DNA from: CAVUPF01 sp963743285
GTDB taxonomy: Bacteria; Actinomycetota; Thermoleophilia; Solirubrobacterales; 70-9
Assembly (NCBI GenBank): GCA_963743285.1
Contig: CAVUPF010000001.1
Location: forward strand, 558,001-622,000
DNA length: 64,000 bases
Direction of reading: 5' to 3'
This document shows, in pieces, positions 19,199 to 27,906 of the stretch. Position numbers and translations under genes: made by a program. Under the pieces are notes generated by a model, which made no database searches, was not told the DNA's origin, and saw only the letters and a list, made by a program, of their open reading frames with translations. Within the stretch, counting starts at the first letter, position 1; every line of letters starts with the position of its first letter.

Positions 19199-20757
19199 GC
19201 CCGCGCGGGGCCCGCGCGCCAAAGCGGGCGCGCGGGGCGGTCGAAGCGCTGCTGGGCGAGCGGCTGGGGAGCCGCGGCTTCCGCGCCGCGCTGGAGGTCG
19301 AAGCGGCTGAGGCGGCGCGCGCCGCCCGGAAGCGCCCGGGGCCTCGTCACGAGCTCACCGCGCTGCCCACCTTCACCGTTGACCCGGCCAGCGCCCGTGA
19401 CTTCGACGATGCAGTCTCGGCCCGGCTCGAGGGAGACGGGGCGCGCGTCTGGATCCACATCGCCGACGTCGCCGCGCACGTATCGCCCGGCTCGTCGCTT
19501 GACCTCGAGGCCCGCCGCCGCGCCAACAGCACCTACGTGCCGGGGGCGGTCGAGCCGATGCTGCCACATGCCCTGAGCAGCGAGGCGTGCAGCCTCACAC
19601 CCGGGGAGGAGCGCCTCGCGGTCAGCACCGAGGTCGAGCTGGGGCCGGACGGCGAGCCGCGCGCGGCTCGCTTTTACCGCAGCCGCATCTGCTCCGACGC
19701 CCGCCTTGACTACGACCAGCTCGACGCGATCTTCGCCGGCCGGGCGAAGCCGCCGGAGCCGGTCGCCGAGCCGCTCGCGGTGGCGCGGGAGGTGGCTGCG
19801 GCGCTGCACGAGCGGCGCGGCTCCGGCGGCCTTGAGGTCGAGTCCTTTGAGCCCGTGTTCCGCTTCGATCTCGCCGGCGAGGTGACCGGCGCCCACTCGG
19901 TGCCCCAGACCGAGTCCCACCGCCTGATCGAGCGGCTGATGATCCTCGCCAACGAACAGGTGGCGCGGTTGCTGGAGCAAAAGCGGGCGGCGGCGATCTA
20001 TCGCGTCCACCCCCAGCCCGACCCCGCCCGGATCGAGCGGCTGATTGCCCAGCTACACGCGCTCGGGGTGCCGACCCCGCCGCTGCGCGAGGGGCTCTCA
20101 CCGCGCCAGGCGGGCGAGGTAGCCGCCGCGGCGAGCCGGCTTGCCAGCCGCGAGGCCGCGCGGCGCGGGCACGGCCGCGAGGCGTATACCTCGCTGGTGC
20201 TCCGCTCCCTCAAGCAAGCCTCCTACAGCGAGCGAAACAGCGGCCATGCCGGCCTCGGCAGCCCCGCCTACTGCCACTTCACTTCGCCGATCCGCCGCTA
20301 CCCGGACCTGCTCGTCCACCGCGCCCTGCTGGCGGTGCTGGGCGAGGGCGAGGAGGCGCCGCGCCGCGCCGAGGCCCGGGAGGTGGCCGCCCATTGCTCT
20401 GAGCGCGAGCGCGAGTCAGCACGGATCGAGCACGAAGCCGACGACCTCTGCGCCGCCTACCTGCTCGAGCGGGAGCTGCGCGAGCGTGGCAGCGATGCGA
20501 AGTTCGAGGGCGAGGTCTCCGGGGTGATCCGCTCCGGCGCCTTCGTCTCCTTCGGCGGCGAGCTGGGCGACGTCTACGAGGGCTTCCTGGCGGCCCGCAG
20601 GATGCCGGGCGAGTACTTCGAGCTGGACGAGACCGAGACCGCCCTGGTCGGCCGCAGGAGTGGCAGCCGGGTGCGGCTCGGTGACCCGATAGCGGTCGCC
20701 GTAGCGGGGGTCGAAGCGCCCCGCGGCCGAGTCGACCTGGAGCCCGCCGGTGGCTGA
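19195..20757 (+). CDS. rnr: RNase R/RNase II-family 3'-5' exoribonuclease (short form)
   Basis: A 520-residue exoribonuclease. The RNB catalytic domain starts with the metal-binding signature DPASARDFDDAVSA, continues WIHIADVAAHV, STYVPGAVEPMLPHALSSEACSL-type sequence, AYCHFTSPIRRYPDLLVHRALL and finishes with an S1 RNA-binding domain (KFEGEVSGVIRSGAFVSFGGELG..GFL). Normal RNase R is 700-800 residues; the two N-terminal cold-shock domains are absent here. It has a TTG start overlapping the S41 stop, and its end overlaps smpB by 8 bases, so coupling to trans-translation RNA decay is likely. Confidence 0.88.
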   Translation: MSPRGARAPKRARGAVEALLGERLGSRGFRAALEVEAAEAARAARKRPGPRHELTALPTFTVDPASARDFDDAVSARLEGDGARVWIHIADVAAHVSPGSSLDLEARRRANSTYVPGAVEPMLPHALSSEACSLTPGEERLAVSTEVELGPDGEPRAARFYRSRICSDARLDYDQLDAIFAGRAKPPEPVAEPLAVAREVAAALHERRGSGGLEVESFEPVFRFDLAGEVTGAHSVPQTESHRLIERLMILANEQVARLLEQKRAAAIYRVHPQPDPARIERLIAQLHALGVPTPPLREGLSPRQAGEVAAAASRLASREAARRGHGREAYTSLVLRSLKQASYSERNSGHAGLGSPAYCHFTSPIRRYPDLLVHRALLAVLGEGEEAPRRAEAREVAAHCSERERESARIEHEADDLCAAYLLERELRERGSDAKFEGEVSGVIRSGAFVSFGGELGDVYEGFLAARRMPGEYFELDETETALVGRRSGSRVRLGDPIAVAVAGVEAPRGRVDLEPAGG

Positions 20758-21226
20758 GAAGCGGCGCCAGCCCGCCTCCGGCGACGTCGCCACCAACCGC
20801 CGCGCCCGCCACAAATTCGAGCTGGTGGAGACGATCGAGGCGGGGATCGCCCTGCGCGGCTCCGAGGTCAAGTCGCTGCGTGGCGGCAAGGCCCAGATGA
20901 CCGACGCCTACGCGGTGGTCGAAGGCGGCGAGGTCTGGCTGCGCAACCTCCACATCCCTCCCTACCTGCCGGCCAGCAGTCAAAACCACGAGCCGGGGCG
21001 GCCCCGCAAGCTGCTCCTGCACCGAGCCGAGATCGAGCGCCTGATCGGCAAAGCGGCGCAGAAGGGGCTGACCCTGATTCCCACCCGCATCTACTTCAAG
21101 GGGCCGCGGGCAAAGGTCGAGCTGGCGCTCGCCCGCGGCAAGGAGGGCCGCGACCGCCGCCGCGAGATCGCCGATCGCGACGTCCGCCGCGAGGTCGAGC
21201 GCGAGTTCAAGGGGCGGATGCGGTGA
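20750..21226 (+). CDS. smpB: SsrA-binding protein SmpB
   Basis: A 158-residue tmRNA partner that brings alanyl-tmRNA to stalled ribosomes. Typical sequences are NRRARHKFELVETIEAGIALRGSEVKSLR-type opening, DAYAVVEGGEVWLRNLHIPPY, RPRKLLLHRAEIERLIGK and the basic tail KEGRDRRREIADRDVRRE. GTG start within the end of rnr. Its RNA partner ssrA is encoded 3.4 kb downstream. Confidence 0.94.
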   Translation: MAEKRRQPASGDVATNRRARHKFELVETIEAGIALRGSEVKSLRGGKAQMTDAYAVVEGGEVWLRNLHIPPYLPASSQNHEPGRPRKLLLHRAEIERLIGKAAQKGLTLIPTRIYFKGPRAKVELALARGKEGRDRRREIADRDVRREVEREFKGRMR

Positions 21227-21312
21227 GGGCGCTGGCCCCGAATTCTGCACGGGCGCGCCCGTCTTGGCGCCTGGGCTTGCATGTGCCGCCTCACATGAAA
21301 GTATTCAGGGGC

Positions 21313-23199
21313 ATGCGGACCCGTTTGCTCTTGCTGCCCAGCCTCGCAGCGCTGATCTCGCTGGCCATGGTCGTTCCTGCCCAGGCGCAGGCCGAATCCT
21401 TCCCCAACAAGGCCGGCAATTACGTCAGCAACCACGTCGAGTACTTCGTCGGCGCCCTGGTCGTGGCGATCCTCTTGCTGTTGCTCGTGATCAGCATCAC
21501 CCAGCGTCGCAGCAAAGCCAATGCGAAGCCTAAGAAAAAGGGGGTCGTCGCCCCCTCAGCACCGCCTGCCGCTGCCTCCGTGCCGGCCACCGCCCAGGCG
21601 ACGGCCGAGCGTCCGGGGGCCGTGCCTGCCCCCGGCTCGGGGCTGTCCCCGGGCGCCCCTCCCGCATCGGTTCTGCCCCCCGCTCCCGCGCCGCCTCAAA
21701 GCGCCCAGGAGAAGCGGCGCACGGCCCGCGAGCAGCAGCGCGCGGCGCGCGTGGAGCACCGCAAGCAACGCGAGGAGGAGGCGAAACGCCGCAAGGCAGA
21801 GCGGGCCGCGAAGCGCACCTCGCGCGGCGGCGGCCGTGGTCGCGGCGCCAAGCGCCAGCAAAAGGAAGCCGTCGAGGCGGAGCGCAAGCTCGCCGCCGAG
21901 CGGATCGCGCAGGAGCGCGCCCTACTTCAGCACGGAGCCCAGCAAGCCGACGTCGCGCCGCCGGCGACACCGCCGGCGCCGATTCCGTCCGCACCGGCAC
22001 CGGCGCCCCCTGTCCAGCCGCCCCCCGTGCCGGTCGAGCCGACTCCGCCGATCGCTCCGGTGCCGCCCCCGGGCCTCGGCGCCGCCCCCCCGGCAGCGGG
22101 TTCCTATGACCCGGCCGTCGCCGAAGAGAGGGTTCGAGCCAAAGTGGGGGAGATCCAGCGCGAGGAGGAGCGGATCCGGGCGGAGGCCGACCGTCGCATC
22201 CAGGAGGCCGAAGGGCTGCAGCGCGAGGCCGAAGACCGCGAGGCGCGCGCCCAGGCGGGCCAGATCACGCAAAGCATCGAGGCCATTCCTCCCACGCCGC
22301 CGGGCGAGCAGTTCGCATCGATGCCGCCCGCCCCCCCGCCGCCACCGCCCGCCGACCTGGAGACCGCAGAGCACCGCCTGCAGCAGGAGCATGTCGCCGT
22401 CGATCGCTCGATGGAGGAAGCCGAGGAGCGCATGCGCCAGGTTGAGGAGCGCACCAAGGCCGCCGAACGTCGTGCCGCCGAGGCCAAGCGCCTCGCGGAG
22501 CTCAAGGCTGAGGAGGAGAAGCGCCAGCAGCGACTGCGCGAGGTGCAGGAAAGCGTCGCCGAGGCGGAGGAGCGGGCGCGGGAGGCCGAGCGCCGCGCCG
22601 CCGAGGCCGAGCAGGCGGTGATCCGCTCGGTTGAAGGTGGGGGCGTGCCGCTGCCACCGTCTGATTCCCCGACGCTGTCTGCCCCAGCCTCACCACCGCC
22701 AGCCTCGCCGGGTTACCTTCCTCCTGCCTCCCCACCGTCGCCCGAGCCGCCCCTGGCCGCGCCCGAGCCGCCCCAACCGCCGCCCGCGGTTGCCGCCCCG
22801 CCGCCGCCACCACCACCGCCCGCCGCTCCGCTGTCCCCGCCCCCGGCCGTGGCCCCACCGACTCCGCCCCCACCCCCGGCGGCTCTGTCGCCGAGCCCGC
22901 AGCCGCCCGCAGCTGCCGCGCCACCGCCGCCAACCCCTCAGATCCCTGCGCCGCAGCAGCCGTCGGCGCTTCACTACGAGCCACCGCCCGCGGCGGTGGC
23001 GGGACCCGAGGCGACGGTAGACCTCAACACGGTCACCTTCGAGCAGCTCCGCGGGCAGAGCCTGACGGTGACCCAGGCGACCCGCCTGCTCGCGCACCGC
23101 GAGCGCCTCGGCCGCTTCCAATCGGTCGACGACCTCGACCAGGTTGCCGGGTTCCCGCCGGAGATCCTCGACGACCTGAAGCGCCGCTCGACCGTCTGA
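21313..23199 (+). CDS. Proline-rich membrane protein with coiled coil and C-terminal helix-hairpin-helix
   Basis: About 628 residues from ATG 21313 (ATG 21295 and GTG 21223 also in frame). Order: signal peptide (LLLLPSLAALISLAMVVPAQAQA), one membrane helix (YFVGALVVAILLLLLVISI), Ala/Pro linker, a basic charged helix (EKRRTAREQQRAARVEHRKQ), Pro-rich, a long Glu/Arg coiled coil (EEAEERMRQVEERTKAAERR), another Pro-rich stretch, and a ComEA-like helix-hairpin-helix (VDLNTVTFEQLRGQ..LGRFQSVDDLDQVAGFPPEILDDL). The topology leaves the large part cytoplasmic if the first segment is cleaved. I do not recognise a characterised family; a DNA-binding membrane tether is an inference. Confidence 0.75.
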   Translation: MRTRLLLLPSLAALISLAMVVPAQAQAESFPNKAGNYVSNHVEYFVGALVVAILLLLLVISITQRRSKANAKPKKKGVVAPSAPPAAASVPATAQATAERPGAVPAPGSGLSPGAPPASVLPPAPAPPQSAQEKRRTAREQQRAARVEHRKQREEEAKRRKAERAAKRTSRGGGRGRGAKRQQKEAVEAERKLAAERIAQERALLQHGAQQADVAPPATPPAPIPSAPAPAPPVQPPPVPVEPTPPIAPVPPPGLGAAPPAAGSYDPAVAEERVRAKVGEIQREEERIRAEADRRIQEAEGLQREAEDREARAQAGQITQSIEAIPPTPPGEQFASMPPAPPPPPPADLETAEHRLQQEHVAVDRSMEEAEERMRQVEERTKAAERRAAEAKRLAELKAEEEKRQQRLREVQESVAEAEERAREAERRAAEAEQAVIRSVEGGGVPLPPSDSPTLSAPASPPPASPGYLPPASPPSPEPPLAAPEPPQPPPAVAAPPPPPPPPAAPLSPPPAVAPPTPPPPPAALSPSPQPPAAAAPPPPTPQIPAPQQPSALHYEPPPAAVAGPEATVDLNTVTFEQLRGQSLTVTQATRLLAHRERLGRFQSVDDLDQVAGFPPEILDDLKRRSTV

Positions 23200-23208
23200 G
23201 CGCCGCGC

Positions 23209-24585
23209 TCAGAGCCCGTAGGCCTCCAGCAGCTTCAGCCAGATCTCGCTGCGGGTCGGATAGGCGGCGACCGCGTGCCGGAGACTGGCAAGCGGTACCT
23301 CGCCGACCACGGCGATCGTCGCGGCATGGAGGAAGTCGGCGGTCTCAAAGCCGGTGAAGGTCGCCCCGACGATCGTCCCGCGCGCCTCGTCGACGACGAT
23401 CCGGGCGGTGCCGCCGGTCCCCTTGCCCTGGAAGCTGGCCCCAGCCGTGCCGTCGGTCGGCACGTCGACCGCCCTGGCGTCGATCCCGGCCTCAAGCGCC
23501 CCTTCCAGCGTCTTGCCGACTGCGGCGACCTGGGGGTCTGTGAAGGTGACGCGAGGGGAGCCGATGCCCTCCGCGATCGCCACGACTTCCCGCCCGAGCA
23601 GATTCTCGGCGACGACCCAGGCCTGGTACTTGCCGATGTGGGTGAACAGCGCCCGGCCGTTGACGTCGCCGATCGCATACAGCCACTCGCGACCGCCCAC
23701 TCGCAGCCTCTCGTCGGTTTCGAGGAAGCCGCCGCGCCCCGCCTTGACGCCGGCCGACTCCAGATCGAGCCCCTCGGTGCGGGGCCGCCGCCCGACCGCA
23801 ACGAGGATCTCGGCGCTTTCGATCTCCTCGCCGTCGCTCAGCTCGACCACGATCCCCGCGCCGGCGTCGCTCACCCTTCGGGCGAGGACGCCGGTCCGCA
23901 CTTCGACGCCGTGCTTTGCCCGCAGCGCCGCCGCGACCTGCTCGCCGGCGAAGGGCTCCTCGCGCGAGAGCAGCCGCTCTGCACCCTCGATCAGGGTGAC
24001 GGATGTGCCCAGGGCCGACCAGGCTTGCGAGAGCTCGGTCCCGACCGGGCCGCCGCCGAGCACGACCATGCTCAACGGGATCGCCTTGGCGGTCGTGCCC
24101 TGGCGGTTGTTCCACGCCCGCACCGAGTCGAGGCCCTCGATCGGCGGCATTGCGGCGCCGCTGCCGGTCGCGACCACCACCGCTCTTTGCGCGGTGAGAG
24201 CCTCGCCGCCGACCGTGACCCGCCGCTCGCCGTCAAGCCTCCCCTCGCCGCGGAACAGCTCGATCCCACGTTCCTCGAGCCAGGCAAGCTGCGCCGTGTC
24301 CTCGAGGTCGTGGACCACCTCGTCGCGGCGGGCGAGGACTGCCCTGGGGTCGAGGTCCCCGCTCACCGCCTCGGCCACCCCCGGCACTCGCCGGGCCTCC
24401 GCGAGCAGCGGGGCGGGGCGCAGCAGCGACTTCGATGGCATGCAGGCGTAGTAGGAGCACTCACCGCCGACCAGGTGCTGCTCGACGATCGCCACCTGCA
24501 GCCCAGCTTCGGCAAGCTGCCCGGCGCAGACCTCGCCGGCCGGCCCGGCTCCCAGCACTATCGCGTCGAATTCCCTCTCGCTCAT
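23209..24585 (-). CDS. FAD/NAD(P)-dependent disulfide oxidoreductase (dihydrolipoamide dehydrogenase-like)
   Basis: A 458-residue flavoprotein. It has an FAD-binding VLGAGPAGEVCAGQLAEAG, the redox pair in GGECSYYACMPSKSLL (C-x4-C), an NAD(P)-binding VVLGGGPVGTEL, ILVAVGRRPR and YAIGDVNGRALFTH. The start MSEREFDAIVL at 24585 is preferred to the one 9 codons upstream. The catalytic His of the usual H-x-H-P-T-x-S-E motif is Tyr here (AAYPTRSEIW), so lipoamide dehydrogenase activity is doubtful; quinone or other acceptor reduction is possible. No 2-oxoacid dehydrogenase genes are nearby. Confidence 0.82.
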   Translation of the reverse strand: MSEREFDAIVLGAGPAGEVCAGQLAEAGLQVAIVEQHLVGGECSYYACMPSKSLLRPAPLLAEARRVPGVAEAVSGDLDPRAVLARRDEVVHDLEDTAQLAWLEERGIELFRGEGRLDGERRVTVGGEALTAQRAVVVATGSGAAMPPIEGLDSVRAWNNRQGTTAKAIPLSMVVLGGGPVGTELSQAWSALGTSVTLIEGAERLLSREEPFAGEQVAAALRAKHGVEVRTGVLARRVSDAGAGIVVELSDGEEIESAEILVAVGRRPRTEGLDLESAGVKAGRGGFLETDERLRVGGREWLYAIGDVNGRALFTHIGKYQAWVVAENLLGREVVAIAEGIGSPRVTFTDPQVAAVGKTLEGALEAGIDARAVDVPTDGTAGASFQGKGTGGTARIVVDEARGTIVGATFTGFETADFLHAATIAVVGEVPLASLRHAVAAYPTRSEIWLKLLEAYGL

Positions 24586-24630
24586 CCACCTTCCTTCCTC
24601 GACACCGTACAATTACACGGCACATAGCAC

Positions 24631-24988
24631 GGGGGCGACAGGCTTCGACGTAGTCGATCCGTGCGAACGGTTGCAGGTCGAGGTTGTCGGAGGCCTCGTT
24701 AAACACCGGCAAAACCAATACGTGCGGACCATGAGTTCGCCCTTGCCGCTTAGTTAGAAGCTAGGCGATGAGAGTCGGTCCTCCCTCGCCCGCGGGGAGG
24801 GCAGCCGGCTTCAGAAAGCGGGCTCACCCGGGTGGATCGCCCCGTCCGCCAGGGGACATCTCAGAGGGCTCTGTCTCTCGCAGTGCCCGCCGGCGCGGAC
24901 CCCGGGAGACGAGAACCAAGCGCCGGCTAAACCTGTAGAGACCATCGCACAGCGACCGCGGACGCCGGTTCAATTCCGGCCGCCTCCA
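24631..24988 (+). ncRNA. ssrA: Transfer-messenger RNA (tmRNA)
   Basis: The 5' end GGGGGCG (24631-24637) pairs with CGCCTCC (24981-24987), forming the tRNA-like acceptor stem with one G-U pair. The T arm is GCCGG-TTCAATT-CCGGC (24964-24980). The tag reading frame ends GAC CAT GAG TTC GCC CTT GCC GCT TAG (stop at 24751-24753). With a GCG resume codon at 24724 the tag is ADHEFALAA; an upstream GCA at 24709 would give AKPIRADHEFALAA. CCA is not encoded. It works with SmpB to rescue stalled ribosomes. Confidence 0.93.
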
Positions 24989-25184
24989 CTACAACTACAA
25001 CTACCGAGCTCTGGCTTGAAACCCGACCGAAGCGGCTCGGCCCGGTCGACTTTGCCTGATCGGCTCAGGTTCGGCCGTGACTGCAAGCTCACCTCAGCGT
25101 GACCCCGTGCAGCCCGCCGCGCTTCGCGCAGGGCTGGCGTTCAACCAGCTTTTGGCCTCTGGTTGCCGACTATAAGGTGGGCGC

Positions 25185-25727
25185 ATGAATCGCTACGTCG
25201 CCTTCCTGCGGGGGATGAACCTCGGCGGGCGTCGGATCAAGAACGACGAACTGCGGTTGCGCTTCAAGGAGCTTGGCTTCGGCGATCTCGCCACCTTCCG
25301 CGCCAGCGGCAACGTGATCTTCAGCGCCGCCAGTCAGAAGCCGGAGGAGATCGTCGCCCGGGTCGAGGAAGGACTTGAGGGATCGCTCGGTTACGAGGTG
25401 CCGGTCTTCTTGCGCAGCGCGGCGGAGGTGCTGGAGATCGCTGCGCACGTCCCGTTCGATCCGCAGCTGGTCGAGGCCTCGCCCGGCAGGCTGCAGGTTT
25501 CGATGCTGCTGGAAGAGCCGGCTGCGAAGGCGGGCGAGCAGGTGCTCGCGTTGGCGAGCAAGGAGGACAGGCTCGCGATCCACGGCCGCGAGCTCTACTG
25601 GTTGCCGAGTGGCGGCATCCTCGACTCCCGGTTGGAGATCACGGCGATCGATTCCGCCCTGGGCCCCACGACAACTCGCACCAAGGGCACGGTCGACCTG
25701 CTCGCCGCCAAGCACCTCCAAAAGTAA
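25185..25727 (+). CDS. DUF1697 family protein
   Basis: 180 residues beginning NRYVAFLRGMNLGGRRIKNDEL, with LGFGDLATFRASGNVIF and the C-terminal signature LGPTTTRTKGTVDLLAAKH. These are diagnostic of DUF1697, a widespread small cytoplasmic family of unknown biochemical function. It stands alone between tmRNA and purU; nothing in the context adds function. Confidence 0.88.
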   Translation: MNRYVAFLRGMNLGGRRIKNDELRLRFKELGFGDLATFRASGNVIFSAASQKPEEIVARVEEGLEGSLGYEVPVFLRSAAEVLEIAAHVPFDPQLVEASPGRLQVSMLLEEPAAKAGEQVLALASKEDRLAIHGRELYWLPSGGILDSRLEITAIDSALGPTTTRTKGTVDLLAAKHLQK

Positions 25728-25796
25728 GCCTCAGTTCGAGCGGATGCGGCGCAGGGCCTCTCGCCCTCTGGGCTCGAGGTTTCTTTCGCGTCGGGG

Positions 25797-26699
25797 CTAA
25801 AAGACGACGGTGCGGGCGCCGTCGAGGAGGACGCGGTCGTCGAGGTGGGCCTTGACCGCGCGGGCGAGGACGAGGCGCTCGATGTCGCGACCGATCCGGA
25901 TCAAATCGGCGACCTCGTCGCGGTGGCTGACCCGGGTCACGTCCTGGTCGATGATCGGGCCCGCGTCGAGCTCCTCGGTGACGTAATGCGCCGTGGCTCC
26001 GATCAGCTTCACGCCGCGCTCGTGGGCGTGGCGGTAGGGATCGGCGCCGACGAAGGCGGGCAGGAAGCTGTGGTGGATGTTGATCGCCGGGGCGCCCAGC
26101 CCGCGCAGGAACCCGGGGGAGAGGACCTGCATGTAGCGGGCCAGGACGAGCAGGTCGATCCCCTCGAGCAGCTCCAGCGCCCGCCGCTCTGCGCCGCTCT
26201 TGTCGCCCCGCGCGACCGGCACATGGTGAAAGCCGAGGCCCAGCGAGGCGACCTGCTCGGCGTGGTCGGGGTGGTTGGAGATCACCGCCACGATGTCGGC
26301 GCCCAGTTCGCCGCTTCGCCAGCGCCAGAGCAGGTCTGAGAGGCAGTGATCCTCGCGTGAGACCATGATCGCCATCCGCTTGCGCTCGTCCGACTCGGCG
26401 AAGCGGTGCTCCATCTCCAGCTGGCCGGCGATCTCCTCCCCGAAGCGCCTGTGCAGCGCCGCGCGCTTGCCCTTCGGCACTGAGTCGAAGACCATCCGCA
26501 TGAACAGCCTGCCCTCGCCTGAGGAGTGTTGATCTGCGTCGACGATGTTGAGCCCCGCCTCGGCGAGGAAGCCGCTGACCGCGGCGATCAGGCCGGGGCG
26601 GTCCGGGCAGGCAAGCAGCAGGCGCGATGTCGAGGCCTCGACGATCGGGCAATCATGCCGCGAAGCGCCACCTGGAGGCGGAATTTCCCGCTCATCCAT
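25797..26699 (-). CDS. purU: Formyltetrahydrofolate deformylase
   Basis: A 300-residue enzyme hydrolysing 10-formyl-THF to formate and THF, which balances one-carbon units and supplies formate. An N-terminal ACT domain (LLLACPDRPGLIAAVSGFLAEAGLNIVDADQHS) is followed by the formyltransferase domain with SNHPD, INIHHSFLPAFVGADPY (catalytic Asn/His), GVKLIGATAHYV and ELDAGPIIDQD. The first 24 residues before the ACT domain are not obviously conserved, so a later start is possible. Confidence 0.92.
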   Translation of the reverse strand: MDEREIPPPGGASRHDCPIVEASTSRLLLACPDRPGLIAAVSGFLAEAGLNIVDADQHSSGEGRLFMRMVFDSVPKGKRAALHRRFGEEIAGQLEMEHRFAESDERKRMAIMVSREDHCLSDLLWRWRSGELGADIVAVISNHPDHAEQVASLGLGFHHVPVARGDKSGAERRALELLEGIDLLVLARYMQVLSPGFLRGLGAPAINIHHSFLPAFVGADPYRHAHERGVKLIGATAHYVTEELDAGPIIDQDVTRVSHRDEVADLIRIGRDIERLVLARAVKAHLDDRVLLDGARTVVF

Positions 26700-26716
26700 T
26701 GACTACAGTGGGCCCG

Positions 26717-27760
26717 ATGCGGATTGCGGCGGCTCCCGATGGTTTGACCGAGCGCATCGGCCTCCTGCTCAACCGGTTGCCGACCCCGATCGGCGAGGCG
26801 ATGTTCGCGATGCCCGTCGCCCGCTCGCTCCAGGTAGCCCAGAGCACCGGGATGCTCGCCGCCCTCGCGGAGGGTCCGCGTGACCCGGCCGAGCTGGCCG
26901 AGCACCTCGGCCTGCGGCCCGTCGGGACCGAGCTGGTCCTCGACGTGATCGCCTCGCTCGGTCACCTGGAGCTGCGCCCCGACGGCCGCTATGAGATGAC
27001 CGCCCGCGCCCGCCGCTGGCTTGACCCACGCTCTGATCGCTACCTCGGCGACTTCCTCGCCGACACCGGCGAGTACTGGCGCTGGTGGCAGGGGCTCGAG
27101 GATCTGGTTCGCGACGGCCGCCACGCCGAGCTTCACGACCGACCCGCGGATGATCCCTACTGGCGCTCCTACATCCGCGGCCAGTACCAGCTGGCCCGCC
27201 TCTCCAGCGCAGAGGTGGCGAAGGCGGTGCCGCTGGCGCGGGGCGCCCACTCCCTGCTGGACGTCGCCGGCGCCCACGGTGAGTTCTCGATGGCCATGTG
27301 CCGGCGCCATCCTGGCCTGAAGGCGACCGTGGTCGACCTCCCGGGCAGCGCCCGGATCGGCCGTGAGATCGTCGCCGGAGCGGGGATGGAAGACCGGGTC
27401 CACCATGTCGAGGGCGACATGTTCAAGGCCGACTTCGGTGGCCCTCACGACGGCGCCCTTTGCTTCAACATCGTCCACCACCTGGGGCCAGAGCAGGCCC
27501 GGGAGCTGTTCGCCCGGGTTCGCGCAGTCCTGCGCCCCGGGGCGCCGCTCTGCGTGCTGGAGCTCTACGACCGCCCCGACGGCCGCCGGCCCGACTCGGG
27601 CTCGATCCTCGGCCTCTTCTTCCACCTCACCTCGGGCGCCGACACCTACACCACCGAGCAGGTCTCTGCATGGCTGGCGGATTCGGGATTCGGCGGGCCC
27701 ACGAAGGCCACCTTCCGCACTCTCCCGGGCCTGGCGATGCTCAGCGCCAAGGCCCTTTGA
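26717..27760 (+). CDS. SAM-dependent O-methyltransferase (dimerisation domain plus class I fold)
   Basis: 347 residues. The N-terminal winged-helix dimerisation domain (SLQVAQSTGMLAALAEGPRDPAELAEHLGL) is followed by the methyltransferase core with the SAM-binding loop LLDVAGAHGEFSMA, VVDLPGSARIG and GDMFKADFGGPHDGALCFNIVHHL. This layout is that of caffeic-acid/hydroxyneurosporene-type O-methyltransferases acting on phenolic or hydroxylated secondary metabolites. ATG 26717 is chosen because the upstream extension overlaps the divergent purU gene. No biosynthetic partners are adjacent. Confidence 0.82.
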   Translation: MRIAAAPDGLTERIGLLLNRLPTPIGEAMFAMPVARSLQVAQSTGMLAALAEGPRDPAELAEHLGLRPVGTELVLDVIASLGHLELRPDGRYEMTARARRWLDPRSDRYLGDFLADTGEYWRWWQGLEDLVRDGRHAELHDRPADDPYWRSYIRGQYQLARLSSAEVAKAVPLARGAHSLLDVAGAHGEFSMAMCRRHPGLKATVVDLPGSARIGREIVAGAGMEDRVHHVEGDMFKADFGGPHDGALCFNIVHHLGPEQARELFARVRAVLRPGAPLCVLELYDRPDGRRPDSGSILGLFFHLTSGADTYTTEQVSAWLADSGFGGPTKATFRTLPGLAMLSAKAL

Positions 27761-27906
27761 GCCGCGCCTCCCTTGCACGATCTGCGCCAGGTGCCCGGCA
27801 GCAGTTGGACGCTTCGTGCCTGGCTTCGTGACGATCGTCTCTTGTGGGCAGCGCTATGTGATCGCGATCACCAAGTGGGGGCGCCGACTTCTCCAGGGTT
27901 GCCCGC

